Source: Centrapalus pauciflorus
Taxonomy: Eukaryota; Streptophyta; Magnoliopsida; Asterales; Asteraceae
Assembly: GCA_020465985.1 (NCBI GenBank)
Contig: JAANYP010007573.1
Span: 1-64,000, forward strand
Reading direction: 5' to 3'
Length of the DNA: 64,000 bases
The notes under the pieces are model-generated. The model did not search any database and was not told the DNA's origin. It saw only the letters and a list, made by a program, of their open reading frames with translations. A program made the translations under genes and the position numbers. Of the stretch, positions 26,681 through 37,923 are shown one piece after another. How positions within the stretch are numbered: the stretch's first letter is position 1; the number at the start of each line of letters is the position of its first letter.

Positions 26681-26885
26681 ATGTTGGGCTAGCTCTAAGC
26701 CTCAATTGAGCAATATGTTGGGCTAGCTCTAAGCCTCAATTGAGCAATATGTTGGGCTAGCTCTAAACCTAAATTGAGCAAGACGTTGGACTAGCTCTAA
26801 TTCTAAATTGAGCAATACGTTGGGCTAGCTCTAAGCCTCAATTGAGCAAGAACGTTGGGCCAGCTCTAAGCCTAAATTGAGCACT
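26681..26885 (+). repeat. 34-bp tandem repeat, six units
   Basis: Units of TGTTGGGCTAGCTCTAAGCC plus TCAATTGAGCAATA begin at 26681, 26715 and 26749 and continue to 26885 with small changes and 34-35 bp spacing. The units lie edge to edge without spacers. Confidence 0.93.
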
Positions 26886-27392
26886 TGATCATCTTGGTTA
26901 TTGGACATACTCGTCGCTTATCATCGCATGCATGTATATTATGTATTCCTTTTAATCTAGCAACTCACTCAACTTTGTTGACCCCTTTTAGTTGTTAAAC
27001 CCCTTTCAGGTAAAGGAAAGAATCACACATGACCATCTTGGTAGTGGTTGGACATTGACTAGCGGCTCCATTGTGTTCGCATGTATTTGATAAAGCTTTG
27101 GGTGGGGACTTAGTAGACTTCCGCTTTGGTATATACGCATGAATGAATTTAGTTTTATCTATGGTTAAGTATTTTGTTAGTTTAAAAGTTGTAAACCTCT
27201 TCTGCTTCGATACATGATACCCCACACTTTGGTCATTATTAGGTGACATAGTGGGAAGTATCATGTTGATGGCATTTCGAATATTGAAAATAATTAGTAT
27301 TCCCGTATTACCCTTACTGCATCCTTAGTAAATAGATTATGCATTTTTGGTTCCCATCGGTTCCCATTGCATTGTGGTGCCCCATAGAACCT

Positions 27393-27394
<2 letters not shown>

Positions 27395-27489
<95 letters not shown>
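27395..27489. repeat. (TA)n microsatellite
   Basis: 95 bases of TA between the P2 element and the 3' end of a minus-strand Helitron. Confidence 0.98.
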
Positions 27490-27490
<1 letters not shown>

Positions 27491-27974
27491 TAGTTTATTA
27501 CCCGCGTATTACGCAGATATTTTTAATATATATAAATTCTAATAAATAAAAAGATAAAGATATAAATATTATTTTTTAAACAAAAGTATATAAGATGATA
27601 TTATTATTTATTATGACCTATTAATTTTGTATCTTTATAAATATATATGAAGAGTAATTATTTTCTTATATATTTTTTAAACTTATTATCTTATAATTAA
27701 TAAGTTAGTAGCTTATTAGATTTTGTTTGGTTTGATTTGATTTGAATTTAAAAGTGGATTATATTAGAATATTTGGATAGATTTAATTAATAAGTTAGTA
27801 GAGTATTAGATTTTGTTTGATTTGAATTTAAAAGTGGATTATCTTAGATTTGGATATATTTGATTAAAATTTCCTTATTCTTTTTAAAATATATAACTGC
27901 CACGTGTCGATTCATGGTGACGACACATGGCTTCGCCAGAAATGAGTATAGTTACTCTTTTAATAATGTATATA
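27490..27974 (-). mobile_element. short non-autonomous Helitron
   Basis: Read on the minus strand, the 3' end carries the hairpin CTGCGTAATACGCGGG, then TAATAAACTAG (CTAG at 27490-27493) next to a T in the host TA tract. The 5' end reads ACATTATTAAAAGAGTAACT near 27974, matching TACTATTAAAAGAGTAACT of the 8643-8936 copy. The initial TC is not preserved, so the 5' boundary is approximate. A duplicated segment (TTAATAAGTTAGTAG, then TTAGATTTTGTTTG) lies at 27700-27840. Confidence 0.65.
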
Positions 27975-27975
27975 C

Positions 27976-28031
<56 letters not shown>

Positions 28032-28561
28032 GTATATATATATTTAATCTTTTTTACTTTAGATAACATACTAATAAAAATACATCAATTTAGGTAATAT
28101 CATCAAAATAGAAGTTAAATTGTGCTGAAATAACAATTTTTTTCATTCAGTCAACAGAACGAAACGATGTGTCGTATGACCAAGAAATCTGTCGTGATAC
28201 TTTTTAAAGATTACTATAATCCGTTAGTTGAAAAAAATTGATATGTTTTTTAAATTAAAAAAATGTGACAATATGTTACTTTTTATTTTATAATTAACCC
28301 CATATAAAAACATCTATGTTTCGTAAATCACAATTAATCATTTTTAGTAATTTATGTATTTAATCAACAAATTTATAAATTTGTGTAATTCGTGTTCAAC
28401 TTTATGCATTTTAAATTAATGAATTTGAATATCACATGTAAATTGAGTAGGAGATTATGATATTTTTAATATATAAAAGTAATAAGGTTTTATGGTATAA
28501 ATTCAAATTTTAAAGTGGTGCATTTGATGTATAAATGTATTTAAGAGTAGTTCTTGTATTG
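27975..28561. other. mirror microsatellite, then AT-rich DNA
   Basis: A self-complementary microsatellite (ATAC)n(TA)n(GTAT)n covers about 27970-28042. The rest is AT-rich with no recognisable gene or transposon end. Confidence 0.5.

Positions 28562-29645
<1,084 letters not shown>

Positions 29646-29734
<89 letters not shown>
29646..29734. repeat. (TA)n microsatellite shared by two palindromic elements
   Basis: 89 bases of TA separate P2 (ending 29645) from P1 copy b (starting 29735). Confidence 0.98.
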
Positions 29735-29736
<2 letters not shown>

Positions 29737-30111
29737 TTTAGGTTCAAGTGAGTACCACCTCTAATGCAGCGCACCAGAAGGTACCACCCTTAAAAGTAAT
29801 TTTTTTGAAAATTTTTTTCATGAACATGTTCTAATTAACATTACACAGATCATATGTGAATTTCACGCAAATCCGATCACTCTAAGTACATGAAAACACA
29901 CATCACATAAATGCGCGTTCACATGTCTTCAAAATTATGTAAGTGTGTGTTCACATCATTTTTTAGGAGCTAGGAGATGTGAATTTATGTGAAATTTACA
30001 TATGATCTTCATAACGTTAATTAAAACATGTTTATGAAAAAAAAATTTAAAAAAAGTTTTTTTAAAGGTGGTACCTTCTGGTGCGCTGCATAAGGGTGTT
30101 ACTCTCTCGAA
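29735..30111. mobile_element. TA-embedded palindromic element, family P1, copy b
   Basis: It starts GGTTCAAGTGAGTACCACC, then GCGCACCAGAAGGTACCACC. It ends GGTGGTACCTTCTGGTGCGC, then ACTCTCTCGAACT. It is in the opposite orientation to copies a and c. The interior contains the paired CATATGTGAATTTCAC / GTGAAATTTACATATG segments. TA runs flank it on both sides. Confidence 0.85.
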
Positions 30112-30131
30112 CTATATATATATATATATAT

Positions 30132-31411
30132 TGCCGACGGAGCAGAGAGAAAAAATGCTCACGTGGCGCAATATTAGTGGTTAAAATTCAGAATATAATG
30201 GGATAACATCCTATCAATACTAACAAACTTGCATAAAATAATGAGATATTTATTTACTTATACAAATTACAATTAAACATTAATTATTCAAAATTATTAT
30301 TTTATAGTTTTATAAAATAAATATGAATTGTTGATTATATAAAAATTTTTATTTATAAATATATTTAATTTAATATAGATTAAAATTTTAGTTTATAGAT
30401 AAAACAATACTTTATATTTTATTATAATAAACAAAATTATTATGAAACATATTTTTATATATTGTTTGTTTACTTTTTTAAGTTGAATAGTTTTATATAA
30501 TGCTTATTTATTTTTAATAAATTTATAAGCAAACGGAAAAAAATTTATTAAATATATAGATAAGTATTGATGGGATAACATTTACATTTAAATTTTATTG
30601 ATGATTCAGTTTAATAAACATATAAAATATGACAGATAAATATATAAAGTAGTTTTTGTAATAAGCATATATTATAAAATAGGTAAACATATGACATTTA
30701 TTATTTAGAAAAAATTATGTGCTAGCTTACTTTTTTTACTACGAGCCATTTTTATCGTCCCGCCCGTTGGGTCAAAATTGGGTCATCCCTAATTCAAACC
30801 TCAGAAAAAACGTCGCATTGATATATTTTTTTTACATTTAAAGCTTCTCATTATTTTGTGTTGTTTATGTATTAATGTTTCAAAATTAACATATTTTCTA
30901 ATATTTTTCAGCATACCATGAAAAATAATGAAGATCTCCGTTAATAATGAAACGATAATATTTTAAATAAATCTTTAGTCAATGAGATATATCATTTGCC
31001 GTTTAATTTGTGATTTTATTAAGATTTATTAAATTTTTTATGATAACTGATTTTGTTTGATAACATTTTATTAGTTGGTTTGAATAAATTGTTATTATAA
31101 AATTATTTTAGACGATATTGTAAGTTAAAACTTTGCAAATACGTGTTTGTATATTAGTTGATGGAAAAATGATCGGTTTTCATTTTATTGTAATTTTTTT
31201 CCATATATACTTCGTTCCTATACACGATTTTTTTTTACTAAAATCAGTCTTTTGATCAACTCACATGTATTAAACTAGATATGTATAGACTTCAAATATA
31301 ATTATGTGTAGTAATTAATATTCATGATTAATATAAGTAACTTTTCTTCGCAAACAATTTATAGTTTTCTTAAAAAATAAATTTTTTTGTGTCATTATTT
31401 AATTATAAATA
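30132..31411. other. AT-rich DNA, possible Helitron body; no gene seen
   Basis: After a short TA run there is GCCGACGGAGCAGAGAG and then more than 1.2 kb of AT-rich sequence without ORFs of note. Because a Helitron 3' end lies at 31612-31639, part of this may be Helitron. No 5' terminus (TCTATACTATTAAAAG type) was found. Confidence 0.4.
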
Positions 31412-31586
31412 CCATTGGGGTTTAGCCCATTTGGTATGAGAGGTGACCTGTAAGTGTGGGGTCACGGGTTCGACTCTGTTGGAGACAATTTGGAATTTAG
31501 GCAGTGGAAGTAACTTCTGAAGTCCCCATTTGGGGCAAAATGGTAGTTTAGGAATAGGAGTAGATTAATTTGCCGTTGAAAAAAAA
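31412..31586 (+). mobile_element. tRNA-derived SINE, 175 bp
   Basis: Pol III promoter boxes are present: A box TAGCCCATTTGG (31423-31434) and B box GGGTTCGACTC (31466-31476), about 32 bases apart. The tail ends in a short A run (GTTGAAAAAAAA). A perfect 13-bp target duplication TTAATTATAAATA flanks it (31399-31411, 31587-31599). The tRNA-like head is followed by an unrelated body containing GTCCCCATTTGGGGCAAAAT. It is a retroposon, not a functional tRNA gene. Confidence 0.88.
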
Positions 31587-31611
31587 TTAATTATAAATAT
31601 TAATTTCATCA

Positions 31612-31639
31612 CCCGAGCAACGCACGGGCATTCCGCTAG
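31612..31639 (+). mobile_element. Helitron 3' terminus
   Basis: The hairpin CCCGAGC-AAC-GCACGGG (one mismatch in the stem) is followed by CATTCCG and CTAG, then T. This is the standard plant Helitron 3' end. The body must extend to the left and would include the SINE as a later insertion. The 5' end is not identified. Confidence 0.8.
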
Positions 31640-32589
31640 TTGAGAGTTGTTGCCGGAATTCAACCCGGTCATTAAAAATGCATGCCGCGACTATGATGCA
31701 AAAATTAAATGAAGCTTAGATCAAGTTGCGATACAAGAGACCCACAACCACCAATTCTTCTTTATGTAACTAATTATAACAAATTGCTAAAAAGCGTGAT
31801 GTAAAATTTAATGTTTATGATAAAAATAACATATACTATTTTTAAGTCAAGAAAAATAGCATAAAGATTTGTAATAATAAAGTACCTCCTATATTGAATA
31901 TCAAATAAGTTCATTTAAAACCTATGTATTAGTGGTTCAATTTATGTGAGCATAAGGTGAAAGAGTATACATACCCCGCCGGCTCACCAAGTCGGCGGCC
32001 TGGCCACATCGAAACGAAGCCATCGAGAACACCGCCCTCACCTGGCGTCTCTACTGAAACCCTCACCTGTTCAGGATCCATTCACCGCTTGGCTTCTTCT
32101 CGATCTCTTTCTCTCTCTAAAATTAATTGGGTAATGTGTATTGTGATAGAAAAATTAGAATGATGGATTGTTCCAATAAATTAGAATGAAAATCATGGAG
32201 ATAGAAAAACTAATATGACACTGAGGTGTCTAAAATGATAGATTCAGAAAGAATGAGTGGACACCCTATTGTTACCCTGTTAGGTTGTTAGGTTGGTTTT
32301 TAATAAATAACAACTAACGAGACTAAATTCTTCCTTAATATGTTAATTTTAGTTCATATATAATTTAACATTTAGCCCTTAATTGTTAATTAGCATCATA
32401 AATCATCCCTGGGATGTAAAATATTTCCTTCGTAACCAAGAGCAGAACTTTATTGGGGGGAGGGGGTTGTGGTCCACTGGTCCCCCAAAAATGTTTCTGA
32501 CTGATAAAATTTCATAAAACTTATTTATAAATGGTTTTGGAAAATCTACATTTTAACGATGGCCCCTCCAAACATTTAAACGTAATAAG
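31640..32589. other. unassigned DNA with a GC-rich, exon-like segment
   Basis: 31957-32120 is clearly GC-richer than its surroundings. On the minus strand it has an ATG near 32020 (MASFRCGQAADLVSRRG) whose frame runs into GGGGTATGT, which resembles a 5' splice site. A second GT-donor-like site (ACAGGTGAGG) lies nearby. This could be the first exon of a dead or captured gene, but I cannot name it and no second exon is visible. 32120-32589 shows nothing else certain. Confidence 0.3.
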
Positions 32590-32779
32590 AGACTAAATTA
32601 CATAAATGGTCCCTGTGGTTTATATGGAATTACGGTTTTAGTCCCTGAAAGAATTTTATTACACCAGAAGCCCTGAAATCGAAAAGTTGTAACATTTTGG
32701 TCCCTGAAACTAACGGCCGTTAACTTGAGCCGTTAGTTTCAGAGACATTTTTGTCTTTTTGAGTTTCTATGACCATTTA

Positions 32780-32786
<7 letters not shown>

Positions 32787-32846
<60 letters not shown>
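32787..32846. repeat. (TA)n microsatellite, left border of P1 copy d
   Basis: About 60 bases of TA lying within the left arm of the long inverted repeat. Confidence 0.97.
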
Positions 32847-33384
<538 letters not shown>

Positions 33385-34966
33385 TCTTTCTTTTTTATAA
33401 TTTAATTATCCAAAAATAACATTTTATTTTTTATATCTTTTGTTTTAATCATTAATTTTTATTTTATGTTTATTGGTATTATTAATGTTATTTTTTTACT
33501 ATAATTATTTATTTAAGATTATTATATGATATACCTGGTTCATTTTTTTTTCAATTATTCATTGTAAATCCAAATCTTTCTCTATCATTTTTTTTCATTT
33601 AAGAAAAATAAAAATAAAAACTTATTGTAGTTTTTTTCGTTCGGAAAATCTAAAATCGAAATGATTTATTTCTTTTCTCCATTCAAAAAAAATTCAAAAT
33701 AACAAAACTCGTTGAATCATTTTTCGTTTGAAAAAAGAATATATTCAAAATGTTTCGTAGTTTCTTCATTGCAAATACTTAATAAAATTTTTTAATTCTA
33801 AATGGTTAGAAAAAAATCAAGAATTAAAATGATTTATCGCTTTTTACTCATATAAATTAAATTCCAAATGATTTTTTTGTTTTTATTGAAAAAATTAAAA
33901 TTGTATTGATTTTTTATCTACGTTTAATTAAATATCAGAATGGATCTTTTGTTTACAAAAATCAAAAATCATAGCGGTGAACCATTATAATGAACCATTT
34001 CGATATTAATTTTTTTGATTAAAAAACGATGAACCATCATAATTTTTTGATTTTTTAAACAACGATAACCATCTTGATTTTAATGACGAACCATTTTGAT
34101 TTTAATTTTTTTTAATAAAAAAACGGTAAACCGTTATGATTTTTGACTTTTTCAAACAAAAGAATAATTCTGATTTCTAATTAAACGTAGATAAACAAAT
34201 CAATACAATTTCAATTTTTTCAATAAAAACAACAAACCGTTTATAATTTAATTTATTTGACTAAAAAGTGATGAACCATTTCAATTCTTGATTTTTTCAA
34301 ACCATTTAGAATACAAAAACTTTATTAATTATTTGCAATGAAGAAACTACGAAGCATTTTGATTATATTCTTTTTCCAAAGGAAAAAAGCTTCAACACGT
34401 TATTTGAATGGAGAAAAGAAATAAATCATTTCGATTTTAGATTTCCGAACGAAAAAAACTACAACTAGTTTTTATTTTTATTTTTCTTAAATGAAAAAAA
34501 TAATAGAGATATATTTGGATTCTCAATAAATAACTGAAAAAAAAAATGAACCAGACATATCATATAATAATCTTAAATAATTAATTATAGTAATGTATAA
34601 AAAATAACATTAATAATAACAATAAACATAAAATAAAAATTAATGATTAAAACAAAAGGAATAAAAAATAAAATATTATATTTGGATAATTAAATTATAA
34701 AAAATAAAGAAATGATAAATATATATGAAAAGTATGAAAATTTCATAAATGGTCCCTGATAGTATAAAAATTACATAAATGGTCCTTGAAACTCAAAAAG
34801 ACAATAACGCCCTTGAAACTAACGGCTCAAGTTAATGGTCGTTAGTTTGTGGGACCAAAATGTTACAATTTTTTGATTTCAGGGACTTTTGGTGTAATAA
34901 AATTCTTTCAGGGACTATAATCGTAAATCTATATAAACCACAGGAACCATTTATGTAATTTAGTCT

Positions 34967-35629
34967 AAAATTTATTTTGACACTTTTGATTAAACTTTTT
35001 AAGTTGTGCCACTATTCATGACCGCTTCTCGCTCGTTGCATATTTGCTTTTCTCCATTTCGATTAATTCATAGCTCATATATGCACTTGATCACATTAAA
35101 AACAAGGTTTATTTCGAAAAGAACTAACATGTTTTTACATGTTTTACGCTTTCGTCCCCATATGTTGTTTTTTTCTAAAAAAGTCCTTATATTAATTTTT
35201 TTCTTTTTTGTTTAATGAAATTTGTGTAACATCTTTAAATTCAGATTAACGTTAATTAGCTATTTAATTTAGTTCTTATTCAAAATATAAGTACTACACT
35301 TTGATTAAATAGTAATGACATACACATGAATGTTAGTTGTGTTAATAACAAATAGTTAAGGTTAAGGGGTTAACATGCAATTTAGTCAAATCATATTAAT
35401 CCAACTTAAAATTCTAATATCATATATATTTCTCTTAAAATTCATAATATCACATATATCCCTCTTAAACATCATTTATACCCAAATTCATTAAATTAAT
35501 TATTTTAAAACTCATATATTACTTATTAATTAATGACCATTATACCCTTATTTATTTATCCTTTTAACTAAACTTCATAATATCATATTTACCCAATTAA
35601 TATAATTCCTAATATTATATCCCACATAA

Positions 35630-35703
<74 letters not shown>

Positions 35704-35809
35704 TTTTACCATATAAATTCTTGCTCTTAAAAAAATTAATATTAATAATATAATTATTGTTAAACTTTGATTTGTCTAAAAAAAGTTGACTTCTTTACTA
35801 TTGAAAATC
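34967..35809. other. AT-rich DNA with a TA microsatellite; no gene
   Basis: A TA tract lies at 35636-35698. The ORF at 35006-35215 has no recognisable features. No transposon ends were identified. Confidence 0.5.
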
Positions 35810-36315
35810 ATGGTTATCAAAATCGCGATTTAAATCCCAGGATCGTACGATCCTACAAGTGGATTTCGATCAGGATCGGTAGTCATATCGATTTTGGGTA
35901 GGATCGTAAGCAAGATCGTAGGATCGTTAGTAAGATCGTAAGATCGTGTGACGATCCGATCCCACATACGGTTTGTTTTCGTAAGCAAGATCGTAGGATC
36001 GTTAGTAAGATCGTAAGATCGTACGACGTGTATTTCAAACTTTTTATGACTTGTGAATGGATGTATGAAAATGACTTTCTTTAGTATTGTCTTTAAAGTT
36101 TAAATTTTCTATGAAAATAACTAGCTTTCTTTTGAATGAGAATTACTTTCTTTATGAACATGATTTTGTTAGATGGAAATGACTCTATTTTGTTTATGAT
36201 ACAATACTGTGATATATAATATTTAATTTCGGTAGGATCTTACGATCCCGATCCGATCCTACGATCCCGATCTTGCAATAAATCCTAGGTAAGATCTCGA
36301 TCTTGACAACCTTGA
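35810..36315. mobile_element. hAT-like MITE rich in GATCGTA units, 506 bp
   Basis: The ends ATGGTTATCAAAATCG / GATCTTGACAACCTTGA form imperfect TIRs. Flanking 8-mers TGAAAATC (35802-35809) and TGAAAATA (36316-36323) match at seven of eight. The left half repeats AAGATCGTAGGATCGT-like units, and a segment of about 45 bp (from GTAAGCAAGATCGTAGG) is present twice, near 35905 and 35980. The right end mirrors this (GGATCTTACGATCCCGATCC). Non-coding. Confidence 0.72.
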
Positions 36316-36508
36316 TGAAAATAACCCTATATTTATTATAAAAATTAAATTACTAATAATATACAAATTTCATCCGGTAATTTTGGTATTAAAATATTTT
36401 TTCTTTACTAATTAATAATTAAATAAATTATTATAAAACTGGACTCTAAATATATAGGAAAAAATGTAGGTCCCAAAAGGTTTCTCAAGTATGTTTCTTT
36501 CTCTAAGC

Positions 36509-37576
36509 TGCAGAGTGAGGGGGGGGGGGGGTGAATACAACTATTTAAAATTTCAACACACTTTCTCAATGTTTGTATATATATTATCAACAAGTGTTAA
36601 TTACAAACAATTTTGAACTGCGGAAAGGTTCAAGCTGAGATGACAGATACAATAGATGGACAACTAATCTAAGACACACTCAAACCAGTTACAATGAATT
36701 CACTCACTAAGATGGACTCACTGTTTTTACAAGACAGACCAGACAGACACTTTGAACAAGAACAACTTGGACACACTAAATTGTTTTATTCAAGCAGACT
36801 TTGCATGCATGAAAACACACTTCTTTGCACGTTCTGAATATCACACTCTTGGTTGTCTCACATTCCTTAAAAGCTTCCTTTTATACTCTCACAGAGAATC
36901 CTAGTGAAGCTTCCTCATTGGATGCAGAGACAGTGAAGTGTCTTTCCAAAAGGACAAAAATATTTTTCTGCATGTTCTGACAAAACAGTATTTGTCTCTA
37001 CATTGCGAAATCTTTGCCTTTTCCTTTTTGTCTCTGTTGCAGAAGGCTTTAACTAGAAGAGGAATGTCAACTTTAGACCTTTCATCTTCTTGTATAGCCA
37101 TTTTGATATAAGAAATGATTTGTCACCCATTTCAAATATCTACTTTGTATTCATGTATCAGAACAGCTTGGACAGTGAAAGCAGATTCTGATTTCCACTT
37201 TGTCTTTGACTTTGTAAACTGATCTTTTGGTCCAAGACAATACATAAAGATATGGAAACATATTTCATAAAGTGTTTAATCTGTTCACAAAGAACAGGTT
37301 TTGTTCACTAAGAACAGAACACTTAGAATTTGTCCAAACTACTCAACAATTTAGAGCAGCGTAGACAGTTTATGTCCAACTTGATCAACAGAATAGAACA
37401 GCTTGGACAATCTGCCTTAGTTGCAACAAATGCAACAGGGTAAGCAGCTTTGACTTATATTGCAAATCACTTTTCAGGTTTCAATAAGGCATTAATATGA
37501 CCTTAAATTATACCTTCAAGAGCATCAAACAGATTTGATTAATTATCTCCTCCTAAGATGTATAACAGGTTTGACA
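36509..37576 (-). repeat. 3' LTR of Copia element A
   Basis: On the minus strand an LTR starts TGTCAAACCTGTTATAC right after a purine tract and ends in a C-run followed by TCACTCTGCA. It contains repeated GAACAGCTTGGACA units (36760, 37161, 37396). The partner LTR lies outside the window, so the left boundary is inferred from the TG/CA ends and the position of the element, not from comparison. Confidence 0.6.
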
Positions 37577-37612
37577 ATCTCCCCCTATTTGTAATCTCCC
37601 CCTATTTGCAAT
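37577..37612 (-). other. duplicated polypurine tract of Copia A
   Basis: On the minus strand CAAATAGGGGGAGATT occurs twice in tandem, directly before the LTR start. Only the LTR-proximal copy should be needed to prime plus-strand synthesis. Confidence 0.8.
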
Positions 37613-37923
37613 AATCAGTCTAAGCTATTTCTATCAATGATCACTATATATTTCTCATTACATTTGCTGAAATGAAATTGCAACATTGAAGTAAAGTAAA
37701 AGATCAGTTTATATATACACTGATATTGATTACAAACAACACATGTTTTTACAAAAGTACAACTGATGTACTAAAGTAAATTACAACTAATGTAAAAGAT
37801 ATATTATAATGATGTAACAAAGTACAACTTATGTACAAAGAGAATTTCAACAAATTGGACTGTTGATGGTGGGAGCAAGTATTGGTAAGTATGTCCAACT
37901 TATGGACAACTTCCATTCTTCAT

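Larger units (their letters stand above)
23858..27248 (+). mobile_element. Ty3/gypsy solo LTR, about 3.4 kb
   Basis: It starts TGTAACACCCCAA. The end is taken as GGTGACA at 27248, but this is uncertain: the flanking bases (GTGAG before, TAGTG after) do not form a target duplication. No primer site or pol follows, so it looks like a solo LTR. Its first 1.85 kb matches 1910-3623 in reverse complement. The 3' half is filled with tandem repeats and TAGCTCTAAGCCTCAATTG units. ORFs within it are products of the repeats. Confidence 0.6.
23250..27394. mobile_element. TA-embedded palindromic element, family P2, split by an LTR
   Basis: The ends AGGTTCTATGGAGCACC and GGTGCCCCATAGAACCT are inverted. 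Inner sequence (CCGTTAGATC, GGCAAAAGGG, AAGGGTATTTTGGG, AATGCTAATAGATTTATAAA) matches the copy at 28662-29645. TA tracts lie directly outside both ends. A gypsy LTR (23858-27248) has inserted inside, so the original element is roughly 750 bp. GCATCATCnTCAT-type short repeats lie at 23565-23730. Confidence 0.75.

Noticed and set aside
26681..26885. Regular 34-bp repeats that might suggest a CRISPR array
   Set aside because: Units are contiguous without unique spacers, and the context is a plant LTR.
31423..31476. A possible tRNA gene with A and B boxes
   Set aside because: No cloverleaf or proper acceptor stem follows, and the 13-bp target duplication plus A-tail identify a SINE.
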